Of a DNA stretch of 10,109 nucleotides, positions 5,270-10,109 are shown one piece after another. Position 1 is the first letter of the stretch, and every line of letters starts with the position of its first letter. The position numbers and the translations under genes are program-made. Source of the DNA: Candidatus Bathyarchaeota archaeon (GTDB lineage: Archaea; Thermoproteota; Bathyarchaeia; Bathyarchaeales; DTEX01); NCBI GenBank assembly GCA_003601695.1, contig PIYH01000071.1:1-10109 (forward strand), read 5' to 3'. Below the pieces are notes generated by a model. That model was not told where the DNA came from, ran no database searches, and saw only the letters and a program-made list of their open reading frames with translations.

Positions 5270-6220
5270 ATGGGAAACGCTGGTTCTTCACTAGAGTTTC
5301 GAGAAATTCTTTATCGTCAAGGCTACCGAATAGTGGGAAATCATTGTCACAGTGCTGTTAAGATCTGCCAATGGACTAAAGAAAGCCTACGAAATAACCG
5401 TGTTTGCTACAAGGAGCTCTGGTATCCTCCTGTTGAAAGTCATAGATGCATGATGATGACGCCGTACTTGGGATGCAATCTTCACTGTCTTCACTGTTGG
5501 AGGCTTCACTCAGGAGATAGACCAGGCCTCGTATGGAAAGAGTTTCCATTAGAGATCGAGGATCTGGATGAACCTGCACAGATAATTGATGAGGCAATAG
5601 AGCAGAGGAAGCTCCTTCTTTCAGGCTGGAAGGGAAATCCGAGAGTTGATAAGAAAAAGTTTGAGGAGGCACTAAACCCATCAATGATGACTATGAGCCT
5701 AACTGGGGAGCCAACTCTTTATCCAATGATCTCAGAGATGGTTGATGAGGCTAGAAAGAGGGGAATGATCACCTTTCTAGTGACTAATGGAACTATGCCT
5801 GAAGCTCTTGAACGTATGGAGAATCTTCCATTTCAGCTCTACATTAGTATTCTTGCAACGAGCAAGAAGGATTTCATTCGACTTGCTAGGCCTCTTATTA
5901 GGGATGCCTGGGAAAGACTAAACGAAACAATCGATCTGCTTCCAAGCTTGGATACACGGAGAGTCTTGAGACTGACGATGATGAAGGGATATAACATGAT
6001 GGATCATGAGGGATATGCTGAGATTATTGAGAGAGCTCAGCCGGACTTCGTAGAGGTTAAGGCATACGAGTGGGTTGGAGAGAGTCAGAGAAGACTTCCT
6101 AGAAGCGCCATGCCATACATGAATGATATAGAAGAATTTGCTGAAAAACTATCTGTACTCACCGGATATGTAATAAAAGGAAGATTTAAACCGAGTGGGG
6201 CTGTTCTTTTAGTCGGATAA
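5270..6220 (+). CDS. taw1: tRNA 4-demethylwyosine synthase (radical SAM, TYW1)
   Basis: TYW1/Taw1 condenses N1-methylguanosine at position 37 of tRNA-Phe with pyruvate to make the tricyclic 4-demethylwyosine, the core of wyosine bases in archaea and eukaryotes. From ATG 5270 the protein has 316 residues. The radical-SAM cluster motif is C69-x3-C73-x2-C76, in YLGCNLHCLHCWR. The second iron-sulfur cluster of the family is matched by C33, C46 and C60 in HSAVKIC, VCYKELWY and ESHRC. SLTGEPTLYP (143-152) is the GEP-type SAM-binding motif. The frame stays open to ATG 5186, adding 28 residues, but that segment spans a strong TATA box and is unlike the conserved family start, which begins shortly before QGYRIVG. 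No clear ribosome site precedes 5270; GTG 5261 is another option. A thiC gene follows by 59 bases. Confidence 0.93.
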   Translation: MGNAGSSLEFREILYRQGYRIVGNHCHSAVKICQWTKESLRNNRVCYKELWYPPVESHRCMMMTPYLGCNLHCLHCWRLHSGDRPGLVWKEFPLEIEDLDEPAQIIDEAIEQRKLLLSGWKGNPRVDKKKFEEALNPSMMTMSLTGEPTLYPMISEMVDEARKRGMITFLVTNGTMPEALERMENLPFQLYISILATSKKDFIRLARPLIRDAWERLNETIDLLPSLDTRRVLRLTMMKGYNMMDHEGYAEIIERAQPDFVEVKAYEWVGESQRRLPRSAMPYMNDIEEFAEKLSVLTGYVIKGRFKPSGAVLLVG

Positions 6221-6233
6221 CTGAGAGAATTCC

Positions 6234-6257
6234 TTAAATAATTGCATCTTAATTATT
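6234..6257 (+). promoter_or_regulatory. TATA-like box and 7-bp inverted repeat before thiC
   Basis: TTAAATAA (6234-6241) could be the thiC TATA box, giving a start near 6264 and a leader of about 16 bases. It overlaps an inverted repeat, AATAATT (6237-6243) and AATTATT (6251-6257), separated by 7 bases, which could be an operator. The leader would be too short to hold a TPP riboswitch. Confidence 0.35.
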
Positions 6258-6279
6258 CGCTTCAGTAGGTGTATCATAA

Positions 6280-7575
6280 GTGACTAAGACTATCATGCTT
6301 AAAGCACGATCCGGATCGGTTCCTGAAGAGCTTAAGACGATATCTAAGCAAGAAGGCATAAGTCCGGAGAAGCTGAGAACTAGGCTTGCCAAGGGTAGAA
6401 TAATAGTTGTTCGAAACCTCCGCAGAGCTGACAATGTAAGAATTTTCGGAATCGGAGAGGGCTTATCAACAAAGGTCAATGTGAATATAGGAACAAGCGC
6501 GACCGTATGTAACTTGGAGATGGAAAAAGAAAAAGCGAATATCGCTGTCAAATATGGTGCAGACACAATAATGGATCTGAGCACCGGAGGGAATATAGAT
6601 AAAATCCGCTCTGAGCTGATGAAGACCTCAGAGCCTCTTCCATTAGGAACCGTTCCAACATACCAAGTGTGGATAGAAGGAGTGCAGAAGCATGGTGGAC
6701 TTCCATCCGAGGATTTATTCTTCGATATAATTGAAAGACAACTTAAAGACGGCGTAGACTTTATGACGATTCACGCTGGAATAACGCGGCGGCTTGCGCA
6801 AAGGATGGTTAAGAGTAGCCGTGTAGCACCAACTGTAAGTCGAGGAGGAGCAATGCTTGCGGCGTGGATGCTTGAGAACGAAAAAGAGAATCCATACTAT
6901 GAAAATTGGGATTATCTACTCGAGATGTTTGCAAAGTATGACGCCACTATCAGCTTAGGAGATGCTTTAAGACCCGGAGCGATAGTTGATGCACATGACG
7001 ACCTCCAGATATCTGAGTTGGTAAACTCGGCGACTCTCCTCGAAACCGCCAGAGAAAAAGGCGTTCAAGTCATGATTGAGGGACCCGGGCACATGCCGAT
7101 GGATAAGATACCCGCTGATATTAGACTCATGAAATCCCTAACTAAGGGAGCTCCATACTACGTGCTCGGACCACTAGTAACCGATCTCGCTGTGGGATAT
7201 GATCATATAGCGGCAGCTATAGGCGCCGCTATAGCCGCTGCTGAGGGCGCTGATCTTCTCTGCTACCTAACTCCAGCTGAACACCTAAGCCTTCCAAACC
7301 CAGATCAGGTTAAGGAGGGGTTGATAGCCTCAAAGATAGCTGCTCATGCAGGAGACCTGATAAAGCTAGGAGAGAAAGCCCTAGAGGCAGATAGAAGGGT
7401 AAGTATAGCCCGAGCGAATCTAGACTGGGAATCTGTCTTTAAAATGAGCTTCGACTTGGATAAGGCTAGAAAAGGCTATCAACAATTCGGCGCTAAGGTG
7501 AAATCTTGTAATATGTGTGGACCCTACTGTGTCTTTCTAATTCTTGACAAATATCTAAAGAAGAGAACAACATAG
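6280..7575 (+). CDS. thiC: phosphomethylpyrimidine synthase (thiamine biosynthesis)
   Basis: ThiC converts aminoimidazole ribotide to hydroxymethylpyrimidine phosphate, the pyrimidine half of thiamine, by a radical-SAM rearrangement. The 431-residue length fits the short archaeal/Firmicutes form. Family blocks are visible: GIGEGLSTKVNVNIGTS (57-73), ADTIMDLSTGG (94-104), SLGDALRPG (225-233), EGPGHMP (267-273) and GYDHI (306-310); the histidines of the last two (271, 309) match the family's metal ligands as I recall them. The cluster cysteines are at the C-terminus, C410, C413 and C417, in CNMCGPYC, so the spacing is Cx2Cx3C, one residue shorter than the Cx2Cx4C of E. coli. The start is GTG 6280: an in-frame TAA directly precedes it and AGGTG lies 8 bases upstream. 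No other thiamine gene is in the window. Confidence 0.96.
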   Translation: MTKTIMLKARSGSVPEELKTISKQEGISPEKLRTRLAKGRIIVVRNLRRADNVRIFGIGEGLSTKVNVNIGTSATVCNLEMEKEKANIAVKYGADTIMDLSTGGNIDKIRSELMKTSEPLPLGTVPTYQVWIEGVQKHGGLPSEDLFFDIIERQLKDGVDFMTIHAGITRRLAQRMVKSSRVAPTVSRGGAMLAAWMLENEKENPYYENWDYLLEMFAKYDATISLGDALRPGAIVDAHDDLQISELVNSATLLETAREKGVQVMIEGPGHMPMDKIPADIRLMKSLTKGAPYYVLGPLVTDLAVGYDHIAAAIGAAIAAAEGADLLCYLTPAEHLSLPNPDQVKEGLIASKIAAHAGDLIKLGEKALEADRRVSIARANLDWESVFKMSFDLDKARKGYQQFGAKVKSCNMCGPYCVFLILDKYLKKRTT

Positions 7576-7593
7576 CTTCTTGTTAGATGCTTA

Positions 7594-7616
7594 AATTTTT
7601 CGAAAATTTTATGTAA
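7594..7616 (+). promoter_or_regulatory. thiC-adk gap: AT stem with T run, and TATA-like box for adk
   Basis: The 84-base gap holds an AT-only inverted repeat, AAATTTT-tcg-AAAATTT (7593-7609), containing a five-T run that could end the thiC transcript. It is overlapped by TTTTATGTAA (7607-7616), a possible TATA box that would start the adk transcript near 7637, just ahead of its ribosome site. Suggestive only. Confidence 0.3.
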
Positions 7617-7646
7617 AAATTCATTGTAGGTTTAAATCTATCTAAT

Positions 7647-7652
7647 AGGAGG
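7647..7652 (+). promoter_or_regulatory. strong ribosome binding site of adk
   Basis: AGGAGG is a full match to the anti-Shine-Dalgarno end of 16S rRNA. It lies 7 bases before ATG 7660 and 4 before GTG 7657, which favours ATG 7660 as the adk start. The ATG at 7653 is out of frame and too close. Confidence 0.7.
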
Positions 7653-7659
7653 ATGAGTG

Positions 7660-8319
7660 ATGAGAATTGTGATGCTAGGTCCACCGGGCGCTGGAAAAGG
7701 TACATATGCCTCTAGACTGACCGAAATTCTAGGGATTCCCCACATATCAACTGGTGATATGGTCAGGGAAGAAATAAAGAAGCAAACTCCTCTTGGAAAG
7801 AGGATAAAAGAGTATAGTGATAGAGGAATACTTGTTCCAGACGAAATCATAATCAAACTTCTTGCAGAGAGGCTGAAGAAACAAGACTGTAAAGATGGAT
7901 TCATACTTGACGGTTTTCCCCGCACTATAAATCAAGCTGAAGCCTTAGAGAAGATCGCTAAGATAGACTTGGTTATAAATCTAGAAGTTCCAGATGAAAT
8001 CATAATTACGCGTCTGTCTAACCGTCTCATCTGCGGTAAATGCGGCGCCATATACAACTTGCTTACATTAAAGCCTAAAAAAGAGGGTATATGCGACAAG
8101 TGCGGCGGGAAACTGTATCAAAGAAAAGATGACAGGCCGGAAGTAATTAGGGAGAGACTAAAAGTTTACAGAAAACAGACTGAGCCCCTAATAGAGTACT
8201 ATACTAAGAGAGGATTGTTAAGAAATGTTAGATGCGATGATCTAATGATCCCGCCAGAAGTCATGGTTAAGAAAATAGTTGAGATAATCAAACAACAAAA
8301 AGAGATTAAATCTTCATAA
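7660..8319 (+). CDS. adk: adenylate kinase, long zinc-LID form
   Basis: Adenylate kinase interconverts ATP + AMP and 2 ADP and keeps the cytoplasmic adenylate pool balanced. From ATG 7660 the protein has 219 residues. It shows the P-loop GPPGAGKGT (7-15), the AMP-binding ISTGDMVR (29-36), the GFILDGFPRT segment (80-89), and a long LID with two cysteine pairs, C125-x2-C128 and C145-x2-C148, which should bind structural zinc, followed by KDDRPEVIRERL. This is the monomeric, bacterial/eukaryotic-type enzyme and not the trimeric AdkA of many Thermoproteota and methanogens. GTG 7657 is an in-frame alternative adding one residue, but the AGGAGG spacing favours ATG. The gene converges on the membrane-protein gene at 8389, with 69 bases between them. 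Confidence 0.96.
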   Translation: MRIVMLGPPGAGKGTYASRLTEILGIPHISTGDMVREEIKKQTPLGKRIKEYSDRGILVPDEIIIKLLAERLKKQDCKDGFILDGFPRTINQAEALEKIAKIDLVINLEVPDEIIITRLSNRLICGKCGAIYNLLTLKPKKEGICDKCGGKLYQRKDDRPEVIRERLKVYRKQTEPLIEYYTKRGLLRNVRCDDLMIPPEVMVKKIVEIIKQQKEIKSS

Positions 8320-8328
8320 CCACTAACT

Positions 8329-8389
8329 CCTCTTTCTTGTTGTCGTCTTAAACCTTTTCTTCGTAACATGTAGAAGATACTTCGTACAT
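8329..8389. terminator. pyrimidine-rich tract and hairpin between convergent genes
   Basis: Two elements lie between the adk and FlaJ-like stops. The plus strand is T/C-rich at 8329-8362 (TTTTCTTC at 8355-8362), suitable for archaeal termination of adk. An inverted repeat at 8368-8389 pairs ATGTAGAAG with CTTC-g-TACAT around ATA, a 9-bp stem with one bulged G. It touches the stop codon of the minus-strand gene, so it may help end transcripts from both sides. Confidence 0.35.
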
Positions 8390-10109
8390 TACAAAATATG
8401 CGTGGCTACATATATGCCAACTATTGAGAGCATTATAAGAAGGAACGCATGCTTAAAGCCCGCCGATATTCTTCCGGAGACTATTTTCCCGCTCACTATC
8501 CCAAGCGTGAATGAATGTAAAATAAGCGGTGTTATCAACGTTTCTGTAAGATTCTTCACCGCTATCTGAACCCCACTGGCTGAGCTCATGCTTGTAAATA
8601 GCTGAAGAAGCATAGTCGTAGTTAATGTCAAAATAACCGCTCCCATATAGGGAACTATAAACAAAGGGATAAGACGGGCCCTACGTTCATATTCAAGATT
8701 TTTAGTCTCCTCAGCGAATTCAGCAAGAGTTTCAAGGCTTCTCTCCGTCCCGCCTCCAGCCTCTATCGTGTCTATTAGAAGATATAGATTTATCAGACAT
8801 ATCCAGTTTTTGACTCTGTTCCTGAAGTCTCTAAATATCTTTCTGAGAGGGATCCCCCAGCTGATCTCGGCGCTCATCAATCTCAAATACTTAGAAAATT
8901 TTCCATAATCTCTCTCTGCCAATAACTGGATGCTTTTTTCCGGGCTTAAACCAGTTTTTCTATTCTCAACTAAATCTCTAAGAAATCTTGTCATACCATC
9001 TAAGATTCCCTTCTCCTCTTCTGAGAAGACCCTATCAGATACTATTACTGGAAGAGAGACCACGATGAGGCTTATAGCTAATCCTAAAGCAGGTTCACAT
9101 CCCTCTCTAAGAGCGAGCATCTCTCTGAGAAACATAGGTATTCTAGAGAGAACTGGAATATGAGGAAAAACGTCTACGAAGTAGGGAATTACCATCTGTA
9201 GCATCATAAATACGCCGAGAGGAATGGACCCCAATAATGCAAGATATGTCTCCCACTGCGAGATTGGATAATTAATCTGCATAGTCTCCGTAAGATATAG
9301 GAAAAGCACGGAGATACTAGGTAGTAAAATGAACGAGAAGAAAAAGAAGATTTCTGGAGGTAAAGCTTGAAATTTGGGGAAACTCAAAGAGATTATGAAC
9401 ATCACATAAATCCCTAATGCTCCTAGAATCGCTATGATTGTGTATCCTTCCATAAGAAGCGACATGCGGTCGCCCATGACTTTTATTCTCAGAGCCATCC
9501 TCCTAAACATGGATTCAGTCTGGCTATAGAGGTAGTGAAGAACATCCCCTCCCGTCTTCGTAGTCGATGCATAGCCCAACAGAAGCTGAGAATACTCTTT
9601 AAGCTTTAAATCCTTAGCAGCCTTAGCCAAGGCTGAGACCGGATCGATCCCGGTGGAGAGAGTTACCCTTATAATTCTGTTAATCTCCTCTTTCAACCTT
9701 GGGAGGAGATCAGTATTTCTTAATCTTAACAAACTAGCATACGGTGAAAGACCTCCGCTCGTCATAACGCTTAGATACATTGATGCGTACGGAATCTCAT
9801 TTTTAAGTCCAGATATCTTGTTAGATGCTATTAATCTGGGAATCAAGACTCCCAGAGTTAAAGTTATGGGTGGCGGAAGGACTAATACTAGAAAGACTAA
9901 AATGGGTATTTTAAGCGGGAGAATCTCGAGAAACCAGAGAAGAAAGAAAGAGAAGGAAAAAAGCGAGGTTAAAAATGTAAGGAAACCCACTATGCTCAGA
10001 TAAACTTCAGGGTGAAGACGAATATTTGCAGCTTCCATATCTCTTTCTACAGATTTGAAGATTCTCAATAATCCCTTCCCTATGCTTCCGAAGTATGCGT
10101 AGCAGACAT
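8389..10109 (-). CDS. FlaJ/TadC-like membrane protein with two T2SSF domains (5' end cut by window edge)
   Basis: This is an integral membrane platform protein of an archaeal type IV filament (archaellum, adhesive pilus or secretion pilus), the partner of a FlaI/TadA-type ATPase. The frame stays open to the right edge: a TTG at 10068 would give 559 residues, but the 13 codons before it also look coding and in-frame (CYAYFGSIGKGL), so the start is probably outside. Numbered from that TTG, about nine membrane segments are visible, for example near 24-46, 54-78, 208-230, 240-259, 274-298, 328-344, 466-490, 508-528 and 541-557. Two T2SSF repeats (about 88-230 and 355-492) carry matching signatures: GLSPYASLLRL and TGGDVLHYL in the first, GLSPEKSIQLL and AGGGTERSLETL in the second. 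No ATPase or pilin gene is inside the window; they may lie to the right. Which filament it serves cannot be told from this gene alone. Confidence 0.88.
   Translation of the reverse strand, partial: VCYAYFGSIGKGLLRIFKSVERDMEAANIRLHPEVYLSIVGFLTFLTSLFSFSFFLLWFLEILPLKIPILVFLVLVLPPPITLTLGVLIPRLIASNKISGLKNEIPYASMYLSVMTSGGLSPYASLLRLRNTDLLPRLKEEINRIIRVTLSTGIDPVSALAKAAKDLKLKEYSQLLLGYASTTKTGGDVLHYLYSQTESMFRRMALRIKVMGDRMSLLMEGYTIIAILGALGIYVMFIISLSFPKFQALPPEIFFFFSFILLPSISVLFLYLTETMQINYPISQWETYLALLGSIPLGVFMMLQMVIPYFVDVFPHIPVLSRIPMFLREMLALREGCEPALGLAISLIVVSLPVIVSDRVFSEEEKGILDGMTRFLRDLVENRKTGLSPEKSIQLLAERDYGKFSKYLRLMSAEISWGIPLRKIFRDFRNRVKNWICLINLYLLIDTIEAGGGTERSLETLAEFAEETKNLEYERRARLIPLFIVPYMGAVILTLTTTMLLQLFTSMSSASGVQIAVKNLTETLITPLILHSFTLGIVSGKIVSGRISAGFKHAFLLIMLSIVGIYVATHIL

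Noticed and set aside
6221..6279. TPP riboswitch before thiC
   Set aside because: The gap is 59 bases and the likely leader much shorter, and the conserved CTGAGA/TPP core arrangement is not there. CTGAGAGAA at 6221 lies directly after the TYW1 stop without its partner elements.
1..10109. CRISPR array, insertion sequence or integrated element
   Set aside because: No regularly spaced repeats, no transposase or integrase motifs and no terminal inverted repeats with target duplications were seen.

Overview
This window is almost certainly chromosomal DNA from an archaeon. Three genes point that way: a wyosine-pathway TYW1 (archaea and eukaryotes only), an ATP-dependent DNA ligase of the archaeal/eukaryotic type, and a FlaJ/TadC-type pilus or archaellum membrane protein with two fused T2SSF domains. 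TATA-like boxes about 26-40 bases before several gene starts, and GTG/TTG starts with GGAG-type ribosome sites, agree with this. Protein flavour suggests a Thermoproteota/TACK lineage such as Bathyarchaeia, but that is an impression and not a placement. The DNA is moderately AT-rich, and TAA and TAG are both used as ordinary stops.

Layout. Positions 1-4446 hold four genes in tandem on the minus strand, read right to left: a zinc-ribbon/coiled-coil protein of unknown function (4446-3562), DNA ligase (3478-1784), orotate phosphoribosyltransferase pyrE (1735-1124) and an SLC41/MgtE-like divalent cation permease (942 to the left edge, where it is cut). Gaps of 83, 48 and 181 bases allow co-transcription of the first three. 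The permease has its own candidate promoter.

Positions 4447-5269 are a divergent spacer of about 820 bases without an intact recognisable gene. It contains a promoter for the minus-strand block, a set of hairpins ending in a stem plus seven T (possible small RNA or terminator), and then a TATA box, ribosome site and GTG start that lead into a short, coding-like but interrupted reading frame. A TATA box for TYW1 follows.

Positions 5270-8319 hold three plus-strand housekeeping genes: TYW1 (tRNA-Phe wyosine synthesis), thiC (thiamine pyrimidine synthesis) and adk (adenylate kinase with a four-cysteine LID). Each has a plausible promoter of its own, so they are neighbours more than a tight operon. 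TYW1 and ThiC are both radical-SAM iron-sulfur enzymes. From 8389 to the right edge a minus-strand FlaJ/TadC-like gene converges on adk and runs off the window at its 5' end.

Most of the window is ordinary core metabolism. The parts that deserve a second look are the 4447-5269 spacer with its hairpins and broken frame, a 12-base motif shared by two upstream regions, and the uncharacterised coiled-coil protein with a threefold repeated hinge motif next to the ligase. I do not see a clear new defence, mobile or CRISPR-type system.
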